The notes: generated by a model not told the origin, from the sequence alone. 16,718 bases of DNA from Proteobacteria bacterium UBA6920 (GCA_002448875.1 DKAS01000068.1:187-16904); one strand, 5' to 3'. Shown: positions 1 to 9,357, counted from the first letter of the stretch. Made by a program: numbers and translations.

Positions 1-1177
1 GGTCGGTTTCACCCACTTTGCATTTCAAACGCGTGGGTTTGCCGTCGCGCAGCACCCACACCCGGCCTTCGCCTTTTTCACCGCGCCGGAAGTCCACGTC
101 TTCAATGCTGTAGCTGGGCCCGGTGCCCAGGGAGGCGAGGCCGCCTTTCTGTTTCTTCGCCAGATCGCTCTTCAGGGTGATGGAGACCGTGTTGTTTTCC
201 ACTTTGGTCTCGTAGGGCATGAGTTTGACCAGATTGAGCACCACGCGGGTGCGGCCGTTGCTTTCGACGGCGGTAACGCTGCGCGTCAGGCCGACATTGA
301 TGTTGCGGTTGCGCCACGGCAGTTTGGACTGAGTATTGGGGAAGTCCAGGGCGATGCGCGCCGGGTTGTCGATGGTGAAGCTGGCGGGCTTGTCCGGCTG
401 TCTGGCGAATTGCAGTACGATCTGGGCGCGGTCACCAGGCAGCAGATTGGAGCTGACGTTCAACAGCGTATTGCCTTTGAATCCGCTCTTGCTTTTACCG
501 GCAGCGGGCTTGCTGGCGGCCGGCTTGCGTGCCGGAGTGCCGGTATCGTCGGCGCTTTCCGCCGCGCCGGTCACGGGCGGGGTCGGTGCCGCTTCCGCGG
601 CGCCGTCGCTTGCCGGGGCGCTCATCTCCGCCGACGGCAGGTCGCCGGCCACGCCGGGGTCCGCGGCGGCCGCGGCCGGCTCGCTGGCCGGTGGCGCCTG
701 CTCGGCGGCCGGTGCCGGTTCAGCGGCGGGTTTTTCCGCCGCGCTCTCCGGCGTGGCGCCGTCGGCGGCTTTGTTGGACAGGGTGACGTAGATGCTATTG
801 CCGCTGGATCGCGTTTCGTAGGCCACCATTTGCGACAGGTTGATGACCACGCGGGTGGAGCCGCTGGCCTCGGCCGCGCTCACCGACTGTGCGGCGCCGA
901 CTTCGATGGGCAGCGGCAGGCTCCAGGGCAGATTGTTCGTGACTTTGGGCAGGTCCAAAGTGATATTCGCCGGATTGGCCGCGGTCGAGGTCGTGGGTTG
1001 CGGTGGCGTGTCGGAGAATGTCAGGTGCAGCTCCACGGCATCGTCCGGCAGCGAGGTGAAACTGATGAAATTCAGTGACGGGCTGGCCGCCGAAATCTGC
1101 TGCGATACGGCCAGCAGCAATGCGCCAAACAGTACATGGCGCGCGTTGCGCCCCTTAAGTTTTATAAGTGCGTTCAT
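1..1177 (-). CDS. pilQ: Type IV pilus secretin PilQ, N-terminal part (cut by window edge)
   Basis: PilQ forms the outer-membrane secretin pore through which the type IV pilus passes. Only the N-terminal 392 codons are present; the frame is open to the left edge, so the N-domains and secretin barrel lie outside. Translation shows a signal peptide (about residues 1-31), a first AMIN-type region (about 35-130) with the phrase LPWSLPLPIEVG and a conserved STRVVINL strand, a long Ala/Pro/Glu-rich linker (about 131-215), and a second AMIN-type region (about 218-320) repeating the same pattern (LPWRNRNINVG, RTRVVLNL). AMIN domains bind peptidoglycan in this family. A DVDFRRG phrase typical of the start of the next PilQ domain is seen near residue 350. 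The ATG at 1177 is preceded by a GGTGGA-like ribosome site. It is the last gene of the pilMNOPQ operon, 32 bases after pilP. The final residues at the edge (around RDGKPTRLKCK) match the family less well than the rest. Confidence 0.93.
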   Translation of the reverse strand, partial: MNALIKLKGRNARHVLFGALLLAVSQQISAASPSLNFISFTSLPDDAVELHLTFSDTPPQPTTSTAANPANITLDLPKVTNNLPWSLPLPIEVGAAQSVSAAEASGSTRVVINLSQMVAYETRSSGNSIYVTLSNKAADGATPESAAEKPAAEPAPAAEQAPPASEPAAAAADPGVAGDLPSAEMSAPASDGAAEAAPTPPVTGAAESADDTGTPARKPAASKPAAGKSKSGFKGNTLLNVSSNLLPGDRAQIVLQFARQPDKPASFTIDNPARIALDFPNTQSKLPWRNRNINVGLTRSVTAVESNGRTRVVLNLVKLMPYETKVENNTVSITLKSDLAKKQKGGLASLGTGPSYSIEDVDFRRGEKGEGRVWVLRDGKPTRLKCKVGETD

Positions 1178-1209
1178 TTTCCATCCACCCGTAGCTACCT
1201 GGTGCTTTA

Positions 1210-1773
1210 TCATTCAGTAATTACTAATTGTGCTTCCCGCTCTATCCAGCCGCCGAAACCATCGGGAATGATCTCGGTAATCATTACTTTGTCATCCGTA
1301 ATAGCCTTGACTTCCCCGAAATTCTTGCCAACGTGATTGCCTACCTTGATGCGATAAATCAGGCCGTCGCTGGTTTTGACGATGGCCCATTTTTCCCGGC
1401 CTTTGTCCAGGCTGCCGACCATGCGCAGTGTGTCCAGCGGGAATTCCTCCAGCGCCTCTTTGTCGCGGTTCATATTGGGCATGAGCTGGTTGGTCATGGT
1501 GCCGGCGATGGCGGCCTTGATCACCGGCTTGAACGGGTCGCGCAGGTCGGCATCGCGGTAGAGGAAGCGTTCATAGGGCTTGATTTCCGGCAGCGGCTCA
1601 ATGCGGCCGCCGGGTCTGGCCTTGACTTCCTTGACGTAGTTGTTGAGATCGCTGAGCTCGCCGGTGCCGCAGCCTGACAGGAGCGCCAGACCGGCAAGCA
1701 ACGGCAGCACGGCCAGTGATCTTGGGTTCATGCGCGAAGCGTTGCGCGGGATTCTGGATTTTTCCGCTGTCAT
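1210..1773 (-). CDS. pilP: Type IV pilus assembly lipoprotein PilP
   Basis: PilP is an inner-membrane-anchored periplasmic lipoprotein that links the PilN/PilO complex to the PilQ secretin. The 187-residue product has a hydrophobic signal ending in a lipobox (LLSGC, Cys35 from the first ATG), a short proline-rich stretch, then the family phrase FLYRDADLRDPFKP and the C-terminal beta domain (about residues 105-187; strands around MVGSLDKGREKWAIVKTSDG and YRIKVGNHVG). The start at 1773 overlaps the pilO stop by four bases (ATGA), as in translationally coupled pil genes. A second in-frame ATG at 1731 would give a more usual 20-residue lipoprotein signal but has no visible ribosome site, so the N-terminus is uncertain by 14 residues. 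Length and position are normal for the family. Confidence 0.95.
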   Translation of the reverse strand: MTAEKSRIPRNASRMNPRSLAVLPLLAGLALLSGCGTGELSDLNNYVKEVKARPGGRIEPLPEIKPYERFLYRDADLRDPFKPVIKAAIAGTMTNQLMPNMNRDKEALEEFPLDTLRMVGSLDKGREKWAIVKTSDGLIYRIKVGNHVGKNFGEVKAITDDKVMITEIIPDGFGGWIEREAQLVITE

Positions 1774-2429
1774 TTCTTCTTGCCCTTGCTTGCGGCCGCT
1801 GCTTTCTTCTTGGCGTTTTCCTTGGCGATTTCGTCGTCGTCAAGGTAGCGATAGGTTTTGGCGGTGGCTTCCATCACCAGGTTGCCTTCCCCGGTTTGCT
1901 TGGCTTTGGTAATCACGAAATCATGCAGGGTAACGATGCGCGGCAGGGCGGCCACGCCGCTGACGAAGTTGCCGAATTCATGGTAGTTTCCTACTACCTT
2001 GATCTTGATCGGCAGTTCGGCGTAGAACTCGATCGGCGTCTCCGGTTCGGGCTTGAACAGCTCGAATTCCAGGCCGCTGGCCAGGCCTACCTGAGAAATA
2101 TCCACCAGCAGGCCGGCAACCTCGGTTTTGCCGGGAAGTTGCCGCAGCATTTCGCCGAAGATGCGCTGCATGTCGTCCATTTGTTTCTTGTAGGCGTCGA
2201 GACGGGCGGCTTTGGCCTGTTTCTCCTCGAATTCCTTTTTCAGATTGACTTCCACGGCTTTGGCTCCGTCCAGGGTGTCGATCTGGCCGGTGATATCCAG
2301 GAACCAGCCGGCGACCAGCACGGCGACGACAATGAGAAAGACCGCCGCGCCTTTGACCAGCAATGGCCAGCTGGCGACATCATGGATGTCGAGTTTCTCG
2401 AGTTTCTTGATTTCTTCCGCGATATTCAT
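1770..2429 (-). CDS. pilO: Type IV pilus inner-membrane assembly protein PilO
   Basis: PilO pairs with PilN to form the inner-membrane core of the pilus alignment subcomplex. The 219-residue product has a short cytoplasmic N-terminus (MNIAEEIKKLEKLDI), a single membrane segment at about residues 22-44, a periplasmic coiled coil (about 55-90, KKEFEEKQAKAARLDAYKKQ), and a ferredoxin-like periplasmic domain (about 100-195) with the typical LPIKIKVVGNYHEFGNFVSG phrase. The end is a Lys/Ala-rich tail (AKKKAAAASKGKKK), an ornament common in this family. It overlaps pilN by four bases upstream and pilP by four bases downstream. Confidence 0.95.
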   Translation of the reverse strand: MNIAEEIKKLEKLDIHDVASWPLLVKGAAVFLIVVAVLVAGWFLDITGQIDTLDGAKAVEVNLKKEFEEKQAKAARLDAYKKQMDDMQRIFGEMLRQLPGKTEVAGLLVDISQVGLASGLEFELFKPEPETPIEFYAELPIKIKVVGNYHEFGNFVSGVAALPRIVTLHDFVITKAKQTGEGNLVMEATAKTYRYLDDDEIAKENAKKKAAAASKGKKK

Positions 2430-3072
2430 GGCATGACCGTCTTAGTGGCTGCGGCGCCCGCGGCGCCCGCATTGCTGGCAGCCACCGGTGTGGCGCCGGC
2501 GGAGCCGCCAGGTGCGCTGCCGTCTTCGGTTTTCGGGCGTGTCTGGTTGACACGCAAGGTGAACCAGGCGAGTCCGGCATAGTCCTTCTTGCTGGAGTCG
2601 ATGACGTCCAGGGCCGGACTGGTCAGCCAGCTGGACTCGTCCAGGGTACGCATATACGCGGAAACGTTGCTGTTGGACTCGGCAACGCCTTCGATTTCCA
2701 GCAGTTCACCTTTGCGCGCGACCTTGTTCAGATAAACGCCTTCGGGCAGCGTCGCCGCGGCTTCGTAAAACAGGTGGACAATTTCCGGGCGGGCGCTTTG
2801 CAGCTTCTGGATGATGCGCATGCGCGCCAGCAGGTTCGATTTGTCGTTTTCCAGGTTTTTGATTTCCTCGATATCCTTTTCGACGATCTTGATCTCGTCC
2901 TTCAGGTAGGTGTTGCGATTGTTCTGCACGGTAATCAGACCGGAAATATGGATGTGCACGTAAAGCACGACAAATGCGGAAAATATCGCGCTGCCTACCG
3001 CCATGACCGCAAACTGGCGTTGTAGATCCTTGCGGCGTTTTTCGCGCCAGGGTAGGAGGTTTATGCGAGCCA

Positions 3073-3073
<1 letters not shown>
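2426..3073 (-). CDS. pilN: Type IV pilus inner-membrane assembly protein PilN
   Basis: PilN anchors cytoplasmic PilM to the membrane and dimerises with PilO in the periplasm. The 215-residue product starts with the highly conserved cytoplasmic motif INLLPWREKRR (residues 4-14), which in this family docks into a groove of PilM. A membrane segment (about 22-45), a coiled coil (about 50-95) and a small alpha/beta periplasmic domain (about 100-180) follow. The last 35 or so residues are Ala/Gly-rich and low in complexity. The start codon overlaps the pilM stop by one base (TAATG), and the end overlaps pilO by four bases, consistent with one coupled operon. Confidence 0.95.
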
Positions 3074-4343
<1,270 letters not shown>

Positions 4344-6833
4344 ATGCAAAAAGCTACCAAGATTTTTTTGTTGAAGTGGTCGTTGATCGGCAGCGTTGTC
4401 ATTGCATTGACAGGTGTTGCTGTCGGCTATGGTCTTTACCTTTATATTTCTCCGCGGTTGCCGTCCACCGAAAGCTTGAAGGACGTGCATTTTCAAGTGC
4501 CGCTGCGTGTTTATACCCGTGACGGGAAATTGATTTCGGAGTTTGGCGAGAAGCGCCGGTCGCCGGTGGCATTGCAGGACGTACCGCAACGCCTGATTCA
4601 GGCTTTTCTCGCGGCGGAAGACGATCGTTTCTATGAGCATCCAGGCGTTGACTATCAGGGCATCCTGCGCGCCGGTTTTCTGTTGGTGAAAACCGGGGAG
4701 AAGTCCCAGGGCGGCAGTACCATTACCATGCAGGTGGCGCGCAACTTCTTCCTGTCCAGCGAGAAGACCTATTTTCGTAAGCTCAGTGAAATCATGTTGT
4801 CGTTCAAAATTGAACAGGAGTTGAGCAAGGACGAAATCCTGGAGTTGTATCTCAACAAAATTTACCTGGGGCAACGGGCTTATGGTGTCGATGCGGCGGC
4901 GCAGATTTACTACGGCAGCAAACTCAAGGACCTGACCCTGGCGCAGATCGCCATGATCGCCGGTCTGCCTAAAGCGCCATCGGCCTACAATCCGGTGGTC
5001 AATCCAGCGCGGGCAACCGAACGCCGCAACTACGTTTTGCGGCGCATGCTGGAGTTGGAGTACATCAATCAGGACGACTTCCAGGCCGCAGTGGCCGAGG
5101 TCAGTGTCACGACGCGCCATGCCTTTAATATAGAGGTGGATGCGCCCTATGTGGCGGAAATGGTACGACAGGAAATCCTCGATATGTATGGGGAAGATGC
5201 CTATTCCTCGGGATTCAGCGTCTATACCACCGTGGATTCCCGATTGCAGCTGGCGGCCAATTCCGCCCTGGAAACGTCCCTGCTGGACTATACCGAACGT
5301 CATGGTTACCGTGGTCCGGAGGGACATGTGGATCTGCCGGACAAGGCCGATCCTGCGGCCTGGCAGGCGGCCTTGCAGTCGGTGCCGCGGGAGTGGGTCA
5401 AAGATTTGCGGGCCGGCCTGGTCGTGGGCGTGGATAGCCAGGTCGCCTCGGTCTATCTGTCCGACGGTCGGGTGGTGCCGGTGGCCTGGGAAGGCATGAA
5501 ATGGGCGCGTCGTTTTGTTGACGTGAACCACGTCGATTCGGAACTGAAAATTGCCGCCGATGCGGTCAAGGCCGGCGACCTGGTGCGGGTGCGCGAGGGT
5601 GCAAACGGTCTGTGGCGGTTGGCCAGTGTGCCGGTGGTGCAAGGTGCGCTGGTCTCCCTGGATCCCAAAGATGGCGGTATCCGCGCCCTGGTCGGCGGCT
5701 TCGATTTCGAGGCCAGCCACTACAATCGCATTACCCAGGCGGAACGGCAGCCGGGCTCTAATTTCAAGCCGTTCATCTATTCCGCGGCTCTGGAATACGG
5801 TTTTACTCCGGCGTCGGTGATCAATGACGCCCCGGTGGTATTTGAAGATCCCGGCCTGGAAGCGGTGTGGCGTCCGGAAAATTACAGCGGTAAGTTTTAT
5901 GGTCCGACACGGCTGCGGGTCGGGCTGATCAATTCCCGCAACCTGGTTTCCATTCGCATCCTGCGTGACATCGGCATCAGCCGCGCAATCAAGCATGTCG
6001 GGCAGTTCGGTGTGGATGCCAGCAAACTGCCCCGCGATCTGTCTCTGGCCCTGGGCAGTGGCGTGGTCAAGCCACTGGAGCTGGCAAAAGGCTATGCGGT
6101 ATTCGCCAACGGCGGCTATCGGGTTAAGCCTTATATCATCCAGAAAGTGCTGTCCCAGGATGGGCAGGTGCTCAATTTCAGCGAGCCGGAGACGGTGTGT
6201 GATGCCTGCGAGGAGTATGTCACCCAGATGGCGGAGCAGTACCCGAACGTGGATTTTACGCCGGAGCTGCGCGGTGAATGGGGGCCGCCGCCGTTACCGG
6301 TGCCGGACAAGATCGCGCCGCGCGGTGTCAATCGCCAGAATATTTACATGATGACTTCGATCATGCGTGACGTCATCAGGCAAGGCACAGGGCGCAAGGC
6401 AATGCAGCTGGGCCGCAACGACCTGGCCGGCAAGACCGGTACGACCAATGATCAGCACGATGCCTGGTTCTCCGGTTTCAACAGCGACGTCGTGACCACC
6501 GCCTGGGTCGGTTATGACGAGCCGCAACCCCTGGGCGAGGCGGAAACCGGCGCCGGGGCCGCCCTGCCCATGTGGATAGACTATATGCAGGTTGCCCTGC
6601 AGGGCGTGCCGGAACGGGAGTTTGTGCAGCCGCCGGGCCTGGTCACCGTGCGTATCGATCCGCAGACCGGTCTACTGGCCGACGCTGCCAGCGCCGACGC
6701 CATTTTTGAAACTTTCCGCGTCGGCGAAGTACCGCAGCAGTCGTCGACACCGGTGCTGTCCCTGGACGGCGCGCCGGCGGCGGCCGGTTCCCCCGGCGCC
6801 AGCAGCGGGAATATTTCCGAGCAGTTGTTCTAA
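4344..6833 (+). CDS. mrcA: Penicillin-binding protein 1A, bifunctional transglycosylase/transpeptidase
   Basis: This is a class A PBP that polymerises glycan strands and crosslinks stem peptides in the periplasm. The 829-residue product has an N-terminal membrane anchor (about 9-35), then the GT51 glycosyltransferase with EDDRFYEHPGVD (catalytic Glu92), GGSTITMQVARN (123-134) and KIEQELSKDEILELYLN (155-171). An OB-like insert region lies between the two enzymes. The transpeptidase has all three penicillin-binding motifs: SNFK (Ser472-Lys475), SRN (531-533) and KTGT (697-700). Length matches gammaproteobacterial PBP1A (about 800-850). The tail is Ala/Gly/Ser-rich. The gene is divergent from pilM, the arrangement also known in pseudomonads (there called ponA). 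The ATG at 4344 follows a weak GCGAG ribosome site. Confidence 0.96.
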   Translation: MQKATKIFLLKWSLIGSVVIALTGVAVGYGLYLYISPRLPSTESLKDVHFQVPLRVYTRDGKLISEFGEKRRSPVALQDVPQRLIQAFLAAEDDRFYEHPGVDYQGILRAGFLLVKTGEKSQGGSTITMQVARNFFLSSEKTYFRKLSEIMLSFKIEQELSKDEILELYLNKIYLGQRAYGVDAAAQIYYGSKLKDLTLAQIAMIAGLPKAPSAYNPVVNPARATERRNYVLRRMLELEYINQDDFQAAVAEVSVTTRHAFNIEVDAPYVAEMVRQEILDMYGEDAYSSGFSVYTTVDSRLQLAANSALETSLLDYTERHGYRGPEGHVDLPDKADPAAWQAALQSVPREWVKDLRAGLVVGVDSQVASVYLSDGRVVPVAWEGMKWARRFVDVNHVDSELKIAADAVKAGDLVRVREGANGLWRLASVPVVQGALVSLDPKDGGIRALVGGFDFEASHYNRITQAERQPGSNFKPFIYSAALEYGFTPASVINDAPVVFEDPGLEAVWRPENYSGKFYGPTRLRVGLINSRNLVSIRILRDIGISRAIKHVGQFGVDASKLPRDLSLALGSGVVKPLELAKGYAVFANGGYRVKPYIIQKVLSQDGQVLNFSEPETVCDACEEYVTQMAEQYPNVDFTPELRGEWGPPPLPVPDKIAPRGVNRQNIYMMTSIMRDVIRQGTGRKAMQLGRNDLAGKTGTTNDQHDAWFSGFNSDVVTTAWVGYDEPQPLGEAETGAGAALPMWIDYMQVALQGVPEREFVQPPGLVTVRIDPQTGLLADAASADAIFETFRVGEVPQQSSTPVLSLDGAPAAAGSPGASSGNISEQLF

Positions 6834-6851
6834 GCGTTACCGGGGCCGGCG

Positions 6852-7319
6852 ATGACGGTGCAGCTCCACACTCAGGCTTTCGATGCGGCGCGGCTGCTGG
6901 CGGAATACCAGCCGCCATTTGCCGCGCGCGACTGCGGCGCGCGCGTGGATTTTGTCGGTTATATGCGTGATTTCAATGCGGGGCGCAGTGTGCGGTCCAT
7001 GTTCCTGGAGCATTATCCGGGCATGACCGAGAAGATGCTGGAGCGGGTGTGCGAGCAGGCGCGGCAGTCCTGGGATATTCTGCATGTGTTACTGGTGCAC
7101 CGCGTCGGTCAGCTGCAGCCGGGCGACGCTATTGTGCTGGTGGCGGTCTGGTCGGCGCATCGCGCTGCCGCGTTTGACGCCTGCCGTTTTCTGATCAGCG
7201 AATTGAAACAATCCGTGCCCCTGTGGAAGCGGGAGCAAACCGCCGGCGGTGACGACTGGGTGGCACACAATACTGCTGACGCCGGGGCGCCACCGGCACG
7301 GCGTGGTTCCACGGATTGA
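6852..7319 (+). CDS. moaE: Molybdopterin synthase catalytic (large) subunit MoaE
   Basis: MoaE converts cyclic pyranopterin monophosphate to molybdopterin using sulfur carried on the C-terminus of MoaD, in the cytoplasm. The 155-residue product matches the family along its whole length: FVGYMRDFN (35-42 region), LEHYPGMTEKMLE (52-64), VHRVGQLQPGD (82-92), SAHR (101-104, His103 and Arg104) and the active-site lysines Lys119 (ELKQ) and Lys126 (PLWKRE), whose positions match the E. coli numbering. It begins 18 bases after the mrcA stop and may be co-transcribed with it. No moaD or other molybdenum-cofactor gene is visible in the window, so the small subunit must be encoded elsewhere. The C-terminal 15 residues (Ala/Pro/Arg-rich) are not conserved. 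Confidence 0.93.
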   Translation: MTVQLHTQAFDAARLLAEYQPPFAARDCGARVDFVGYMRDFNAGRSVRSMFLEHYPGMTEKMLERVCEQARQSWDILHVLLVHRVGQLQPGDAIVLVAVWSAHRAAAFDACRFLISELKQSVPLWKREQTAGGDDWVAHNTADAGAPPARRGSTD

Positions 7320-7340
7320 TCGGCGCCTGGCGGCGGCCGC

Positions 7341-8108
7341 TCAGGGTACCTGGTAGTACTGCTCCGTTATCAGATCGATACCGCATTGCAGCTGTTCGAA
7401 CCAGTTCAGGAATTTATCTATCATCTCCTTGCCGACGAACGGGCGGCCGTGTTGCGGCAGCATCATCGCGACATCCAGATGGCGTACCATGCTGACCCAC
7501 AGGCGGCAGGCTTTGTTTGACACCATGTAGCGGCGATGGAAGCCCAGCATTTTTTTCACGTGTTTGTCGAAGTCGCGCACCGGCCGTTCCGGCTCGGTTT
7601 CGACGATGGAGGCGCCGATGTCGCCGGAAAACAGAATCTTGCTTATCGGGTCATAAAAGTTGAAATTGCCGACCGAATGGAGGAAGTGCGCCGGCAGAGC
7701 CTTGATGGCGCAGTTGCCCACGGGAATGATCATGCCCTGATCGGGAATGGTCATGATCCGGCCGCGACCCGAAGCCTCCATAAAGCCGGGGATCAGGTGT
7801 GGCATGAAACGCTCCCACAGCTTGGAAACCACGATTTTGGCGTCGCTGTACATCAACCATTTGTTGAAGGACGAAATGATATCCGGGTCCTGATGGGTGG
7901 CGATGACATAGTCCAGTTCGCGAATGGGTTCGTAACGGGTGATCGCCATGTTCAGCGGCATATAGGTGAGGTCGCCACCGGGATCGAATAGCGCGGAATG
8001 GTGACCGTTCTTGATCAACAATTGATTGGATTGGATGCCTTCGCCTTTTACCAGATTGGTAAAGGAAATCACCAGATGATCATCTTGCTTGTAAAGGATA
8101 TTCGGCAT
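7341..8108 (-). CDS. Stand-alone MBL-fold oxygen-binding di-iron (ODP-type) protein
   Basis: The product (255 residues) has the metallo-beta-lactamase fold of flavodiiron proteins but no flavodoxin or rubredoxin domain. Likely metal ligands in order are His72, Asp74 and Asp76 in the motif THQDPD, a His in the segment AHFLHSVGNF (His141 or His144), Asp163 in FSGDIGA and His220 in LPQHGRP. The HxDxD form, with isoleucine (Ile77) where flavodiiron enzymes have a fourth histidine, is characteristic of ODP proteins, some of which bind oxygen or iron and act as sensors, including in chemotaxis. It is therefore likely a cytoplasmic di-iron sensor or oxidase rather than a hydrolase; the substrate is not deducible. 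The gene converges on moaE with a 21-base gap. The start at 8108 has no obvious Shine-Dalgarno sequence. Confidence 0.82.
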   Translation of the reverse strand: MPNILYKQDDHLVISFTNLVKGEGIQSNQLLIKNGHHSALFDPGGDLTYMPLNMAITRYEPIRELDYVIATHQDPDIISSFNKWLMYSDAKIVVSKLWERFMPHLIPGFMEASGRGRIMTIPDQGMIIPVGNCAIKALPAHFLHSVGNFNFYDPISKILFSGDIGASIVETEPERPVRDFDKHVKKMLGFHRRYMVSNKACRLWVSMVRHLDVAMMLPQHGRPFVGKEMIDKFLNWFEQLQCGIDLITEQYYQVP

Positions 8109-8184
8109 GGTGAAAGTCCGCGGGATGATTTGAGTAACAGGTAATGTTTGCGCCGCTAAGGCAGTGTGTGTTTCCGATGCGCGA

Positions 8185-8190
8185 ATTGTA
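8185..8190 (-). promoter_or_regulatory. Candidate -10 box for the ODP-type gene
   Basis: On the minus strand this reads TACAAT (five of six to TATAAT), about 75 bases upstream of the 8108 start. No good -35 hexamer stands 16-18 bases before it, so this is only a candidate. The rest of the 8109-8287 spacer shows no other clear signal and no terminator for the upstream PrcB-like gene. Confidence 0.25.
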
Positions 8191-8287
8191 GCCGAGCGCT
8201 GGGAAAATAGCAGTAGGAAAAGCCGGTATGATTGCGCGGCTCCGATATTGTTGACGGATTTTCCAGGAAGTACGCGTCGGTTCGCCG

Positions 8288-8728
8288 CTATAAATTGGCG
8301 ACATAGCGCAATTTCTTGCTCTGGTCATACACCTTGATCCGCGTGTACTGTCCCTTGGCAAACTTGATCAAAACACAGGGATGTGTTGCGGTGCGCTGCA
8401 CGGTGGCGCTGACGGGTTCGCTCCAAACCACCTGTACCGCAATGTGGTCGGGATAGACATCGACGGTTTTGCTGGAGTCGAAAGACAGCTTGTAACCTTC
8501 GGTGGGTTTTTGCCCCATGGATACCGCCAGCAGCACATCATTGTTGAAATCGATATTTGGCAGCAGGTTTTGCGCCGCCGCGCTCTTGATCTGCACGTCA
8601 TGAAAAAAACGCTCAAGCTCGCGCGGCTCCCTGATCAGCTGCGCGCTGGGCATGGTGCGGCTGCTGTTGTACTGCTGGCTGATGAAAGCCATGGTCGCCT
8701 TGTGCGATGCCTGAGGGGTTGCCGCCAT
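8288..8728 (-). CDS. PrcB-like domain protein without signal peptide
   Basis: This 146-residue product carries the PrcB C-terminal-type domain (named after the PrcB subunit of the Treponema dentilisin protease complex): NIDFNNDVLLAVSMGQKPTEGYKL (about 58-81), VYPDHIAVQVVW (91-102) and HPCVLIKFAKGQY (116-128). Members often stabilise or inhibit a partner protease, but that role is only inferred here. It is a paralogue of the gene just upstream: hand alignment gives about 50 identities over about 132 positions, starting at FxSQQxNS. Unlike its neighbour it has no signal peptide. A TGA codon lies directly before the ATG in the same frame, and a good GGAG ribosome site sits 6 bases upstream, so the short start is firm. 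It begins 38 bases after its paralogue's stop and is probably in the same operon. Confidence 0.75.
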   Translation of the reverse strand: MAATPQASHKATMAFISQQYNSSRTMPSAQLIREPRELERFFHDVQIKSAAAQNLLPNIDFNNDVLLAVSMGQKPTEGYKLSFDSSKTVDVYPDHIAVQVVWSEPVSATVQRTATHPCVLIKFAKGQYTRIKVYDQSKKLRYVANL

Positions 8729-8766
8729 TCACTTCTCCGAAGATATACGCGAATCCGTCGGCCGGG

Positions 8767-9312
8767 TCATGGTGTTGCCGGAAAACGTTGTTTGCCGTTC
8801 TGATCGAAAATCTGCAGCGCCGGGTAATCGCCGCTGGGAAAGCGCACCAGCAGACAGGGAGTGGTCAACATTTGCGTCGTGACCGTATCCTTGTCCGGTT
8901 CCAGCCAGGTGACCGTGATGCGGGTGTGATCGGGATAAACTTGAATCGGCCGCCGTGAGTCAAAGGCCAACTGGTAACCACCGGTGCGCTGCTGACCCAT
9001 TTCCACAAACAATACAGATTCCTTGGTGAAATCGAGCTTGGGCACCGGATGCTTGGCGCTGAGCATATTGCTTTGCAGCTGGCTGTACACCGCCTCCAGC
9101 TGCTCCTGGCCGGTGATTAGCGTGGCTTTGACGCCGTTACCGGCGCTGTTGCATTGCTGGCTGGCGAAAAGAATGTCACCACGCAGCTCTCGCGGGTTTT
9201 TGCTGTCTTCGCCGTAGGCGCCGGTGCCGGTCAGAGCCAGCAGTAGTGCAAAAGCGCGGCCGGTGGTCAGGGCGAGGTGTGATGTTGCAACGGATTTATT
9301 GAGTGAAAACAT
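8767..9312 (-). CDS. Exported PrcB-like domain protein
   Basis: The 181-residue product starts with MFSLNKSVATSHL and a hydrophobic segment (about 18-31, FALLLALTGTGAYG) that looks like a cleavable signal peptide, so the mature protein is probably periplasmic. The body is a PrcB-type domain: KLDFTKESVLFVEMGQQRTGGY (92-113), VYPDHTRITVTW (125-136), TPCLLVRFPSGDYPALQIFDQ (151-171). It has two cysteines after the signal (Cys54 in SQQC and Cys152); the downstream paralogue keeps only the second. ATG at 9312 is chosen because it gives a complete signal peptide and is preceded by GAAAGAG; the frame is open further upstream to 9519 but that part is not protein-like. Partner and function are unknown. 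Confidence 0.75.
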   Translation of the reverse strand: MFSLNKSVATSHLALTTGRAFALLLALTGTGAYGEDSKNPRELRGDILFASQQCNSAGNGVKATLITGQEQLEAVYSQLQSNMLSAKHPVPKLDFTKESVLFVEMGQQRTGGYQLAFDSRRPIQVYPDHTRITVTWLEPDKDTVTTQMLTTPCLLVRFPSGDYPALQIFDQNGKQRFPATP

Positions 9313-9351
9313 TGCTCTTTCATTGATGTTGGTTAAAACCGCTTCCTTGGT

Positions 9352-9357
9352 ATCATA
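9352..9357 (-). promoter_or_regulatory. Candidate -10 box for the PrcB-like pair
   Basis: The minus strand reads TATGAT (five of six to the consensus) about 40 bases before the 9312 start, a sensible distance for a sigma-70 promoter. No matching -35 box is obvious. Confidence 0.3.

Noticed and set aside
1..85. Possible frameshift in pilQ near the window edge, because the last residues resemble the family less well
   Set aside because: No alternative frame gives a better match in the few bases available, so it cannot be decided from this window.
410..1078. Plus-strand frame of 222 codons over pilQ
   Set aside because: Its Gly/Arg-rich sequence mirrors the Ala/Pro-rich linker and AMIN regions of pilQ on the other strand.
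6925..6955. CG-alternating run in moaE that looks like Z-DNA or a hairpin
   Set aside because: It lies within conserved coding sequence and is explained by Ala/Arg codons in a GC-rich genome.
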